Source: an uncultured Eubacteriales bacterium
Lineage (GTDB): Bacteria > Bacillota > Clostridia > Oscillospirales > Oscillospiraceae
Direction: 5' to 3'
Length of the DNA: 9,353 nt
Assembly: GCA_902496595.1 (NCBI GenBank)
Contig: CABVBV010000080.1
Span: 1-9,353, forward strand
The position numbers and the translations under genes were made by a program. Below are positions 1-5,836 of the stretch, piece after piece. A model generated the notes under the pieces. That model saw only the letters and a list, made by a program, of their open reading frames with translations, did no database searches and was not told where the DNA came from. Within the stretch, counting starts at the first letter, position 1, and every line of letters begins with the position of its first letter.

Positions 1-76
1 TGGGGTTCCACCTGCGGGTCTGGTGGCCGAAGTGTACGCCGGCCTCCAGCAGCTGCTTCATGGATACTACTGCCAT
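1..76 (-). CDS. rpsB: 30S ribosomal protein S2, 5' end (partial)
   Basis: The minus strand starts at ATG 76-74 and gives 25 residues, MAVVSMKQLLEAGVHFGHQT and then RRWNP, before the window ends. This is the highly conserved N-terminus of ribosomal protein S2 (LLEAGVHFGHQTRRWNPK in most bacteria), so the identity is secure although only about a tenth of the protein is present. S2 is a late-assembling 30S subunit protein. The start is fixed by the family N-terminus and by a GGGAGG Shine-Dalgarno sequence at 93-88, 11 nt upstream. In most bacteria rpsB is followed by tsf, which would lie outside the window. The gene has its own strong promoter and a structured leader, so it is separate from the two minus-strand genes further upstream. 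Confidence 0.96.
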   Translation of the reverse strand, partial: MAVVSMKQLLEAGVHFGHQTRRWNP

Positions 77-186
77 TGTTTTTGTTTCCTCCCTTTATTT
101 TGTTATTACCTCCGGCGGGGCTCAACTCTCCACGGCCCAACCTGACGGTCACAGGGCCGGAGATACTCCCATCCGTGCGTAATGCC
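77..186 (-). promoter_or_regulatory. Structured 5' leader of rpsB, candidate autoregulatory element
   Basis: About 110 nt separate the predicted transcription start from the rpsB ATG. On the minus strand, segment 162-154 (sense CUCCGGCCC) can pair with 138-128 (GGGCC plus GGAG, with a 2-nt bulge). Alternatively, 162-156 (CUCCGGC) can pair perfectly with 116-110 (GCCGGAG). The two pairings share a strand and exclude each other. The second would bury an upstream GGAGG (113-109) but not the GGGAGG at 93-88 used for translation. Ribosomal protein leaders in Firmicutes are often bound by their own product; that role here is inference and no known leader consensus was matched. Confidence 0.45.
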
Positions 187-191
187 GATAC

Positions 192-220
192 ATTATAGCA
201 AAAGCCCCCGCGCTTTGCAA
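192..220 (-). promoter_or_regulatory. Sigma-A promoter of rpsB
   Basis: On the minus strand a -35 box TTGCAA (220-215) and a perfect -10 box TATAAT (197-192) are separated by exactly 17 bp. The upstream minus-strand sequence is rich in A-tracts (AAAACTGCAAAAAATC), which resembles an UP element. This is the strongest promoter in the window, as expected for a ribosomal protein gene. Confidence 0.9.
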
Positions 221-306
221 GAGATTTTTTGCAGTTTTAGACCGTTTTATTATGAAATGTCCAACGCAGAGACAAACTTCGGTTCACCTGCCGCGGCCGC
301 GAAACC

Positions 307-328
307 CTGCGAGGCTTGGAAGCAGACT
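307..328. repeat. Short dispersed motif, copy 1
   Basis: This 22-nt stretch (CTGCGAGGC, one base, TGGA, two bases, CAGACT) recurs at 5651-5672 with 19 of 22 positions identical. In both places it follows a GC-rich GCGGCYGCG stretch and abuts an intrinsic terminator hairpin on its 3' side. It is non-coding here. It looks like part of an intergenic repeat family that travels with terminators; a genome-wide count was not possible. Confidence 0.55.
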
Positions 329-359
329 AAAGGCCGCCGCAAAATGCGGCGGCCTTTAG
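327..359 (-). terminator. Perfect 14-bp hairpin terminator after the PRC-barrel gene
   Basis: A perfect inverted repeat pairs CTAAAGGCCGCCGC (327-340) with its complement at 346-359 around the 5-nt loop AAAAT. It starts 17 bp past the stop of the minus-strand PRC-barrel gene and separates it from rpsB. The stem is very GC-rich, but the T-run after it is short in both directions, so it may be a moderate or bidirectional terminator. Confidence 0.7.
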
Positions 360-375
360 ATGTGTGTCTTCGGCG

Positions 376-657
376 TCAATATAAGAACGGGCGCTTTTCA
401 CGGCGGCGTCGGGATGGGGATTGCTGAAGGTCGACCAGGATAATATCGTCTCCAAGTCTGGAGATGCTGCTCCAGGGTATTACATAGTCGTCCTCGCGGC
501 CGAGCAGTCCCCCGGCGCGGCCCTGGCCGGGGACAATTATTGCGATTATTTTCCCGTCGCAGGGGTCATATTCCGCATCGCAGACGTAACCGAGCCTCTG
601 ACCGCTGTGCAGGTCTATGACCTCCTTACATCTCAGATCGGAAAACAGACAGGCCAC
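376..657 (-). CDS. YlmC/YmxH-family PRC-barrel sporulation protein
   Basis: This 93-residue protein has the compact PRC-barrel layout of the YlmC/YmxH family: LRCKEVIDLHSGQRLGYV at residues 8-25, a strand pair with KIIAIIVPG near 36-44, and YVIPWSSISRLGDDIILVDL near 58-77. A basic tail (SRRRREKRP) ends it. Family members are small cytosolic proteins common in endospore-forming Firmicutes and linked to sporulation by expression; their biochemical role is not established. The start is GTG at 657-655, placed behind a purine-rich GAGGGGGTGAGG stretch. An upstream ATG at 688-686 opens only a six-codon reading frame and ends at once. The gene lies 48 bp downstream of the DUF2461 gene on the same strand, probably co-transcribed, and a hairpin follows. 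The length is normal for the family. Confidence 0.85.
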   Translation of the reverse strand: MACLFSDLRCKEVIDLHSGQRLGYVCDAEYDPCDGKIIAIIVPGQGRAGGLLGREDDYVIPWSSISRLGDDIILVDLQQSPSRRRREKRPFLY

Positions 658-705
658 GCCGCCTCACCCCCTCAGGTGAAGCATATGCAGCGGCGCCTGG
701 GAAAA

Positions 706-1392
706 TTACCGCTCCCGCTCCGGCAGCCCGGCCCTTAACGTGGACTCGATAAACAGCTCATAAACCGGCGCGATGCTCTTGAAATCCTCAGCAAGCCTGC
801 AGGCCAGGTTCTCGGAGAAGAGCAGTTCCAGGTCTGACTCGTTGTGCGTGAGGCAGGCGCTCTTCAGATCCAGCCACTCCCGTTTTTCCGGCTTTTCATC
901 CGGATACTTGCTGCGCTTGTAGCGCTCGTTTTCGAGTTCAAAGACCTTTTGCTTCCTGTACGACCGGAGCGCGCCTTTCCACAGCTTGTCGTCGGACAGT
1001 ATGAGCGAGCGCAGCTCCGCCATTATTCTGGGGTCTGTCTGATACCAGCCGCAGCCCCAGCGCAGAGCCCGGGGCGAGAACTCGAACCAGAAGCCCGGCA
1101 GGTTCTGCTGCTTGGAGCGCAGAAACGTCAGCCACATCACGTCTCTGAAGATGGGCAGCTCCGGGCCTCGCCTTGTGTCGCGCCAAATGCGCGAGATGCT
1201 CTTTCCAACCTTCGGTATGCACATTATCGCCGGGTCTATCTCAGCCATGACCGGCGCGAGCTCCGTCACCAGTTCCGCGAGCGGCTCCACCACCAGCTTC
1301 TCATATTCCTCGCGGTGCTCGTGGAACCATTCCCTCGAGTCCGTTATCTTGTTCCTGACCATAAATTCCAGGGTCTCGTTTGTAAAAGGCAA
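706..1392 (-). CDS. DUF2461 (TIGR02453-like) family protein
   Basis: This soluble 228-residue protein matches the DUF2461 pattern throughout. The N-terminal LEFMVRNKITDSREWFHEHR (residues 8-27) corresponds to the family's 'L..N....WF...R..Y' motif. SISRIWRDTRRGPELPIFRD (about 65-84) corresponds to the conserved 'SI.RI.RDTRF..DK.P.K' segment. FEFSPRALRWGCGWYQTDP (about 103-121) corresponds to the 'G.G.Y.P' segment. No transmembrane helix or signal peptide is seen. The function of the family is unknown. The start is TTG (1392-1390), supported by AGGAGG at 1406-1401 with 8-nt spacing; the nearby GTG is out of frame. A promoter with an extended -10 lies just upstream. The gene heads a probable two-gene minus-strand transcript with the PRC-barrel gene, but nothing in the sequence links the two jobs. 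Confidence 0.88.
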   Translation of the reverse strand: MPFTNETLEFMVRNKITDSREWFHEHREEYEKLVVEPLAELVTELAPVMAEIDPAIMCIPKVGKSISRIWRDTRRGPELPIFRDVMWLTFLRSKQQNLPGFWFEFSPRALRWGCGWYQTDPRIMAELRSLILSDDKLWKGALRSYRKQKVFELENERYKRSKYPDEKPEKREWLDLKSACLTHNESDLELLFSENLACRLAEDFKSIAPVYELFIESTLRAGLPERER

Positions 1393-1415
1393 AATACACG
1401 CCTCCTCTCAGCGGG

Positions 1416-1444
1416 ATTATAACACAGTGACGAAACTTTTTGAA
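1416..1444 (-). promoter_or_regulatory. Extended -10 promoter of the DUF2461 transcript
   Basis: On the minus strand the sequence TGTTATAAT gives a perfect -10 TATAAT (1421-1416) with the TGn extension. At 17 bp spacing the -35 position reads TTCAAA (1444-1439), which is weak, as is usual for extended -10 promoters. It lies 10 bp upstream of the AGGAGG of the DUF2461 gene, giving a very short leader. Confidence 0.65.
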
Positions 1445-1481
1445 TACCCGGTGCGTCTGCTCTTATGTGACATTATTCGCC

Positions 1482-1511
1482 CTTTATTTGTGGGATAAAG
1501 TGTGGTAAGAT
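1482..1511 (+). promoter_or_regulatory. Candidate promoter region of the rhomboid-like gene
   Basis: TGGTAAGAT at 1503-1511 fits an extended -10 (TGnTAnnnT), but the -35 at 17 bp is only TTATTT (1483-1488). A 6-bp inverted repeat (CTTTAT 1482-1487 / ATAAAG 1495-1500) lies over the -35 to spacer region and could be an operator or chance. This is a weak call, made because a transcription start is needed between the divergent genes. Confidence 0.35.
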
Positions 1512-1554
1512 GTGATGGTATGCCAAGGAACACTTTCCCCACGGAGGTAAACAT

Positions 1555-2412
1555 ATGCGCGGTTTCATGAAAAGGGTAGACCTGTTCTGCTATAAGCACC
1601 CGAAGTTCGGCATAAACAATCTGATGATCTATATAGTCATCGGCACCCTGGCGGTATGGCTGCTGGGCGCGATGGATACCACCTATACGCTCACGAGCGC
1701 GCTCATGTTCAACGCGGCGGAGGTGCTGCGGGGCCAGGTGTGGAGACTGGTGACTTTCGTGTTCATTCCACAGTCGAGCGGGCTCTGGCTGTTTTTGTTC
1801 CTGTACTTCTACTACTTCATTGGCAGCACACTGGAGAGGGAGTGGGGAGCAGGCCGGTTCACCATCTATTACCTGACCGGTATGCTCATGAGCATCATAT
1901 ACGGCTTTGTAGTCTACTTCATCACCGGGCGCTCATACCTGATGACGGGCAACTATATAAACCTTTCCATGTTCTTTGCCTTTGCAACGCTGTTCCCGGA
2001 CAACATGGTGCTGCTTTTCTTCATTATACCCATCAAGATGAAGTGGCTAGCCATCATTGATGCGCTGTACTTTGCTTACGAGATAGCGTCTAATTTTGCG
2101 GCGGGTATGGGGCTCATGAGTTTTCTGCCGCTCGTGGCGATTCTCAACTACTTTCTGTTTTGCGGAGGCGAGCTGTTTCATTCGGTCATGCCGAGGAAGC
2201 GTGAGCAGCGCAGGAACACCGTGGATTTCAAGAGAGAGGTGCACAGGATAAAGTACGAGTCAAAGCAGAAGAACTATATGCACAAGTGCGCTGTCTGCGG
2301 AAGGACGGACGCGGACTATCCGGAGCTGGAGTTCCGCTACTGTTCCCGCTGCGCGGGCTACCACTGCTTCTGCCAGGATCATATAAACAACCATATACAC
2401 TTCACCGAGTAA
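1555..2412 (+). CDS. Rhomboid-like membrane protein (predicted inactive) with C-terminal zinc domain
   Basis: This 285-residue protein has six hydrophobic segments at roughly residues 22-40, 76-95, 101-123, 134-160, 162-180 and 185-208, the rhomboid-core arrangement. The loop-1 'WR' motif is present (VWRLVTFVF, W63-R64), and the glycines of the 'HLGG' motif are kept (FCGG, G204-G205). However, the catalytic Ser position of GxSG reads I135-N136-L137-S138 (Leu where Ser is expected), and the catalytic His of HLGG is Phe202. It is therefore probably a pseudoprotease rather than a peptidase. The cytosolic tail holds C245-x2-C248, C263-x2-C266, H270, C271, C273, H276, H280 and H282, enough ligands for two zinc ions in a cross-brace-type fold. 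GGAGGT at 1543-1548 lies 6 nt before ATG 1555. The beta-propeller gene follows 55 bp downstream. The partner is unknown; client binding or membrane scaffolding is inference. Confidence 0.82.
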   Translation: MRGFMKRVDLFCYKHPKFGINNLMIYIVIGTLAVWLLGAMDTTYTLTSALMFNAAEVLRGQVWRLVTFVFIPQSSGLWLFLFLYFYYFIGSTLEREWGAGRFTIYYLTGMLMSIIYGFVVYFITGRSYLMTGNYINLSMFFAFATLFPDNMVLLFFIIPIKMKWLAIIDALYFAYEIASNFAAGMGLMSFLPLVAILNYFLFCGGELFHSVMPRKREQRRNTVDFKREVHRIKYESKQKNYMHKCAVCGRTDADYPELEFRYCSRCAGYHCFCQDHINNHIHFTE

Positions 2413-2467
2413 TAAACCGGGACTTGCCCTAATACGAATATACAAAATCACTTTTGGCGGTGGGAAA

Positions 2468-4282
2468 ATGGGAAGAAGAAATTCGAGAAGCCGCAGGAGA
2501 TATAACCCGTCGCACGTCCGCACGGTAGTGCAGGCCGCGATGATGGTGCTCCTGGTGGTCGTGCTCTGCCTCATAGTCGGTAAAAACGTGAAGCTGAATC
2601 GCGCAGACCGGGAGCCGGGGACGGACGTCACCCCTCCGGCCGTCACGAGCGAGAACCCGGGCGGCGACAGCGACGGGGATGATGCCCCACAGGGTTCCGA
2701 GACCCCGGGGCCGGACGAGACTCCGGCGCCCACCCCGACCCCGAAGCCTTTTGAGCCACACTATGTGGATTCGACAAACCCAGCGAACTATATTTCCTAT
2801 ACGAACGTGATGGTGGACGGGGAGATGCTCGAGGAGCCGTATGAGACGGATACCGAGATATACCTGGGCGATGCCTCTGAATATTCGGCGCTCCCCGGCG
2901 TGATCACCTTTGGCGGAAACAATTACAGGAACACGAACTCCTACGGCACAGCTGAGCTGACGAACAAGAAGTTCGGCTCCCAGTGGACGGCGCCGACAGG
3001 TTCGCTGACCACGCCGACGACGGCGGGCGCGTCGAGCTACTGGTCGGGCAACGGCTGGACGGGCCAGCCGCTCCTGGTCGAGTGGCCGAAGGAGACGAGG
3101 CAGATCATGAATATGTACGACTGGGCCAAGGAGGCGGAGAGCCTCGTTGAAGTCATCTATCCGTCGATGGACGGATATGTGTACTTCTACGAGCTGCAGA
3201 CCGGGCAAAAGACCCGCGACGCGCTGAACATGGGCTATGTATACAAGGGCACCGGCACTGTCGACCCCAGAGGCTATCCTCTGCTGTATATCGGCAGCGG
3301 CCTCAACAGCTATAACGGAACCTCTCACGTCTTTGTCGTCAGTCTCATAGATTTCAGCGTCCTCTACGAGTTCGGCGCAAACGACAGCTTTGCGCTGCGT
3401 GCGTGGCCGATGTACGACTCTGCTCCGCTCATCGACGCGGACACGGATAAGCTCATCTACTGCGGCGAGAACGGCGTCATATATATAATAACGCTGGGCA
3501 CGGAGTACGACGAGGCTGCGGGGACGATAAGCGTAAACCCGACACGGGTCGTGAAGTGGAGATACGCGAGTTACAACAACATCCAGAGCGGCTACTATCT
3601 GGGATTTGAGGCTTCTCCGGTTATCTATCAGGGGCACCTTATGTGTACGGACAACAGCGGAAACCTGATTTGCCTAGACCTGAACACGCTGGAGCTCAAA
3701 TGGGTGCAGGACACCCTGGACGACTCGAACAGCACGCCGGTGCTGGAGATCGAGGACGGGCATCCGTACCTGTATGTGAGCACGAGCTTCCACCTGGGCT
3801 GGCGCAGCTGGGTAAAGGCGGACGTGCCCGTCTGGAAGATAGATGCCGAGACCGGTGAGATACTGTGGCAGGTGAATTACAGCTGCTCCAGCGTGCAGGA
3901 TCTCTCGGGAGGAGTGCAGGGGAGCATCACCTGCGGGAAGAACAACGTGTCCGACCTCATTTTCGTGCCTGTTTCGAGATACCCGACGGCGGGCGGCGGC
4001 ACGCTCGTGGCGCTGGACAAGAAAACTGGTGAGCAGGTATGGGAGTTCAAAACTCAGGTGTACAGCTGGTCTACCCCGACGATATTCTATGACCAGAACG
4101 GAGACGGATATATACTGTACTGCACTACCGGCTACTACCTGTATTTGATCGACGCGAGAACCGGGGAAATGCTCGACTCGAAAAACCTGGGCGGGCTCAT
4201 AGAGGCGACTCCCGCAGTGTTCGACAATTGGCTCGTTGTTGGCCACAGAAACGGCAGCATCTACGGCATAGAGCTCACCTGA
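2468..4282 (+). CDS. Membrane-anchored PQQ-like beta-propeller repeat protein
   Basis: The 604-residue product begins with a basic cytosolic stretch (MGRRNSRSRRRY) and a single hydrophobic helix at about residues 18-39 with no clear cleavage site, so it is likely a type II anchored protein facing outward. Residues 45-96 form a low-complexity linker rich in Pro, Thr, Asp, Glu and Gly. The rest has repeated beta-propeller blade signatures of the PQQ_2/BamB type: GNLICLDLNTLELKWV, VWKIDAETGEILWQV, GTLVALDKKTGEQVWEF, YLYLIDARTGEML and a closing GSIYGIEL. Such domains usually act as binding or scaffold platforms; the W-rich blades alone do not prove PQQ binding or an enzymatic role. No strong Shine-Dalgarno precedes ATG 2468 (only GGTGGGA). 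No separate promoter is visible in the 55-bp gap, so it is probably co-transcribed and perhaps translationally coupled with the rhomboid-like gene. Confidence 0.85.
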   Translation: MGRRNSRSRRRYNPSHVRTVVQAAMMVLLVVVLCLIVGKNVKLNRADREPGTDVTPPAVTSENPGGDSDGDDAPQGSETPGPDETPAPTPTPKPFEPHYVDSTNPANYISYTNVMVDGEMLEEPYETDTEIYLGDASEYSALPGVITFGGNNYRNTNSYGTAELTNKKFGSQWTAPTGSLTTPTTAGASSYWSGNGWTGQPLLVEWPKETRQIMNMYDWAKEAESLVEVIYPSMDGYVYFYELQTGQKTRDALNMGYVYKGTGTVDPRGYPLLYIGSGLNSYNGTSHVFVVSLIDFSVLYEFGANDSFALRAWPMYDSAPLIDADTDKLIYCGENGVIYIITLGTEYDEAAGTISVNPTRVVKWRYASYNNIQSGYYLGFEASPVIYQGHLMCTDNSGNLICLDLNTLELKWVQDTLDDSNSTPVLEIEDGHPYLYVSTSFHLGWRSWVKADVPVWKIDAETGEILWQVNYSCSSVQDLSGGVQGSITCGKNNVSDLIFVPVSRYPTAGGGTLVALDKKTGEQVWEFKTQVYSWSTPTIFYDQNGDGYILYCTTGYYLYLIDARTGEMLDSKNLGGLIEATPAVFDNWLVVGHRNGSIYGIELT

Positions 4283-4301
4283 CGCTCCGTGATACGAACC
4301 G

Positions 4302-4345
4302 AGCTGTCCCATCCGGCGCCGCCGGATGGGACAGCTTGATTTTTG
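4302..4345 (+). terminator. Strong intrinsic terminator after the beta-propeller gene
   Basis: A perfect 16-bp stem (AGCTGTCCCATCCGGC 4302-4317, paired with 4321-4336) with the 3-nt loop GCC is followed by TGATTTTT. It lies 20 bp after the propeller stop codon and insulates this unit from the lacI gene. Confidence 0.9.
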
Positions 4346-4380
4346 GACAAAATTCTTCAGCTTTTTTAAGCAAATCCGTC

Positions 4381-4409
4381 TTGGAAAACGCTTTCGATTG
4401 TGGTATCCT
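4381..4409 (+). promoter_or_regulatory. Promoter of the lacI-family gene
   Basis: A -35 TTGGAA (4381-4386) and a -10 TATCCT (4404-4409) are spaced by 17 bp, and the -10 carries the extended TGG in front. The operator-like palindrome at 4383-4396 overlaps the -35 box and the spacer, which predicts negative autoregulation. The same extended TGnTATCCT -10 is reused at the RDD promoter. Confidence 0.75.
4383..4396 (+). promoter_or_regulatory. LacI-type operator, site A
   Basis: GGAAAACGCTTTCG has the central CG and A/T flanks typical of LacI/PurR/CcpA-family operators. It is the most divergent of five related palindromes in the window, with C instead of T at the ninth position. It overlaps the lacI -35 box and spacer. 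It also matches much of the CcpA cre consensus, so global catabolite control is an alternative. Confidence 0.65.
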
Positions 4410-4428
4410 AATATCAGAGGTGAGAAAC

Positions 4429-5445
4429 ATGGTCAGAACTACGATCCGGGATGTGGCCAAACAGGCCGGAGTGTCCATCACGACGGTGTCTAAAGCGCTG
4501 AACGACTATTCAGACGTAAATCCTGAGACCAGGAAGCGCATTCAGGAGATCGCGGAGCAGATGAACTATGTCCCGAACGCCGCCGGAAGAACCATGGGCG
4601 GCAAGGCGGACAAGGTCATCGGCCTTCTCATCAACGACCTCAAACCCACAGACCCTTCCGGGGCGGTCTACGGTATCCTGAGCGGAGTCTGCCACGCCTG
4701 CCAGGATAACGGAATAGAATTTATCCTGATGACTTCCGACAACCTTCAGCAGCAGCAACTCTCCCTGAAGGTGCTCTGCCTAAAAAAACAGCTCACCGGG
4801 CTCATCTGCTCCGGCTTTCGCACCAGCGACAGATACCTGCAGCAGCTCTCCGATATAGACATCCCCTGCGCGTTCATAGATATGCGCACCCCGGACAGCC
4901 GAGTCCTGGACATCACCATAGACAACCAGAGGGCGGCCTTCGACGCCGTCAGTTTCCTCCTGCGCTGCGGAAGGAAAAACATCGCTATGATAAACGGCAG
5001 CACCGTGGCCGACGTCTCGCTGCTGCGCGGCAGCGGTTACTGCCTCGCTCTGGAGAAGGCCGGACTCAAGGTCTTGCCGGGCCGAATGATATACGCGAAT
5101 TTCGACGATCTCGTAGCCTATAACAAGGTCTGGAGGCTGCTTCAGGACGACCCTGAGATCGACGCCCTTTTCTGCGCATCCGACCTCATGGCCATCGGCG
5201 CCTGCAGGGCCATAGAAGACCTGGGCAAGACCGTCGGCAAAGATATTTACGTAGTGGGTTTCGACGACATCCCGATCGCCAAGTACCTCTACGGCGGACT
5301 GACCACCGTGAGACAGGACTTTTACAGGATGGGCTATATCGCGGGCCAGGCCATCTATGACAAGATCGAGGGCACGGACAAAGCCCACACGGATGATGTC
5401 ATGTATGAACTGGTCGTGCGCGGGAGCGCCAGAAAAAGCCTGTGA
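4429..5445 (+). CDS. LacI-family transcriptional repressor
   Basis: This 338-residue protein has a LacI helix-turn-helix at residues 5-25 (TIRDVAKQAGVSITTVSKAL), a hinge helix around 47-58 (NYVPNAAGRTMGGK), and a periplasmic-binding-protein-like effector domain from about residue 62, including VVGFDDIPIAKYL near the C-terminus. The hinge residue equivalent to LacI Leu56, which inserts into the central CG of the operator, is Met56 here. The reading frame stays open upstream to 4228, but that stretch crosses the terminator and promoter. ATG 4429 has AGAGGTGA in front and matches the family N-terminus, so it is the start. A palindromic operator lies in its own promoter and four similar ones lie at the downstream promoters. 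It is probably the local, sugar-responsive repressor of the RDD, GH65 and transporter genes. The effector is unknown. Confidence 0.92.
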   Translation: MVRTTIRDVAKQAGVSITTVSKALNDYSDVNPETRKRIQEIAEQMNYVPNAAGRTMGGKADKVIGLLINDLKPTDPSGAVYGILSGVCHACQDNGIEFILMTSDNLQQQQLSLKVLCLKKQLTGLICSGFRTSDRYLQQLSDIDIPCAFIDMRTPDSRVLDITIDNQRAAFDAVSFLLRCGRKNIAMINGSTVADVSLLRGSGYCLALEKAGLKVLPGRMIYANFDDLVAYNKVWRLLQDDPEIDALFCASDLMAIGACRAIEDLGKTVGKDIYVVGFDDIPIAKYLYGGLTTVRQDFYRMGYIAGQAIYDKIEGTDKAHTDDVMYELVVRGSARKSL

Positions 5446-5458
5446 TCCGGCTGAATAC

Positions 5459-5489
5459 AAAAGGGTGCGGGATGTTCCCGCCCTTTTTT
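5459..5489 (+). terminator. Intrinsic terminator of lacI, first of two identical copies
   Basis: GCGGGA (5467-5472) pairs with TCCCGC (5476-5481) around TGT. The stem extends through GG/CC, a G-U pair and an A-U run into a six-T tail ending at 5489. It lies 13 bp after the lacI stop. The same 31 nt recur without a mismatch at 5674-5704. Confidence 0.88.
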
Positions 5490-5673
5490 CAGCTTGTTGA
5501 AGAAGGCTGGGCCTTCTTCAACAAAAGAGCTTGCGCTTCGCTACGCGCCTCGCTTCGCTGCGACACTTCGCTCCGCGAGAAGTGTTTTTCCCGAGGTACA
5601 CGCCCCCGGGAAAAACTTATTGCATTTTTTTGCGGCTGCGGCCTCAAACTCTGCGAGGCATGGAGACAGACTG
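5490..5673. repeat. Hairpin-rich non-coding segment between duplicated terminators
   Basis: This 184-bp stretch has no credible gene. It holds a 14-bp perfect stem with a TGG loop (5494-5507 / 5511-5524), three copies of CTTCGCT (5536-5542, 5553-5559, 5566-5572), a 7-bp stem (5563-5569 / 5579-5585), a 10-bp stem GTTTTTCCCG (5584-5593 / 5607-5616), and the motif shared with 307-328. Exact 31-nt terminator copies flank it. It looks like an intergenic repeat element, inserted or created by duplication. A small RNA ending at the second terminator is a less likely alternative, since no promoter is evident. Confidence 0.6.
5651..5672. repeat. Short dispersed motif, copy 2
   Basis: Second copy of the 22-nt motif at 307-328 (19 of 22 positions identical), again preceded by a GCGGCTGCGG stretch and directly followed by an intrinsic terminator. 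Confidence 0.55.
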
Positions 5674-5704
5674 AAAAGGGTGCGGGATGTTCCCGCCCTT
5701 TTTT
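5674..5704 (+). terminator. Second, identical copy of the lacI terminator
   Basis: An exact 31-nt repeat of 5459-5489, with the same GCGGGA/TCCCGC stem and T6 tail, offset by 215 bp. It gives a second barrier between lacI and the RDD promoter. Confidence 0.85.
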
Positions 5705-5758
5705 GTCTTCTGAGCCGATTCATCAAAAAAACGGGTGTGAATTTGTGGAGAATGTGAC

Positions 5759-5787
5759 TATACAAACAGTTTCGGATATGCTATCCT
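5759..5787 (+). promoter_or_regulatory. Promoter of the RDD gene pair
   Basis: TATACA (5759-5764) and TATCCT (5782-5787) are 17 bp apart, and the -10 has the TGC extension, the same architecture as the lacI promoter. The predicted start of transcription (about 5794) overlaps ATG 5792, which argues that translation begins further downstream. Confidence 0.6.
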
Positions 5788-5795
5788 ATGCATGA

Positions 5796-5809
5796 CAAAA
5801 ACGTTTTCG
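5796..5809 (+). promoter_or_regulatory. LacI-type operator, site B
   Basis: CAAAAACGTTTTCG lies right after the predicted transcription start of the RDD gene, a standard repressor position. It is the exact reverse complement of site D at the transporter promoter and matches site C at the GH65 promoter in 13 of 14 positions. Confidence 0.72.
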
Positions 5810-5836
5810 GGAATACGGGAGAGGGTAGATAGGCTC

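Noticed and set aside
292..301. 10-bp palindrome CGCGGCCGCG
   Set aside because: GC-rich and short; probably part of the intergenic repeat rather than a binding site of its own.
844..1422. Plus-strand open frames opposite the DUF2461 gene
   Set aside because: They lie antisense to a conserved protein family, and the translations have no recognisable domain.
1482..1500. CTTTAT/ATAAAG inverted repeat as an operator
   Set aside because: Six AT-rich base pairs with a 7-nt loop are easily met by chance; only mentioned in the promoter entry.
2429..3637. 402-codon open frame on the minus strand opposite the beta-propeller gene
   Set aside because: Arg/Val-rich antisense shadow with no recognisable domain, while the plus strand has clear propeller repeats.
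4383..4396. Reading the five palindromes as CcpA cre sites
   Set aside because: They fit 11-12 of 14 cre positions at best, with the outer bases differing in a consistent C...G pattern, and they sit beside a local LacI gene. Kept as an alternative, not excluded.
4228..4428. N-terminal extension of the LacI frame upstream of ATG 4429
   Set aside because: It runs through the end of the previous gene, a strong terminator, the promoter and the operator, and the family N-terminus begins at ATG 4429.
5442..5795. Plus-strand open frames in the lacI/RDD intergenic region
   Set aside because: They cross both terminators and the repeat element, have no RBS and show no protein-like composition.
5792..5836. 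Earlier ATG for the RDD gene
   Set aside because: It overlaps the predicted transcription start, its first codons are the operator itself, and it has no Shine-Dalgarno sequence.
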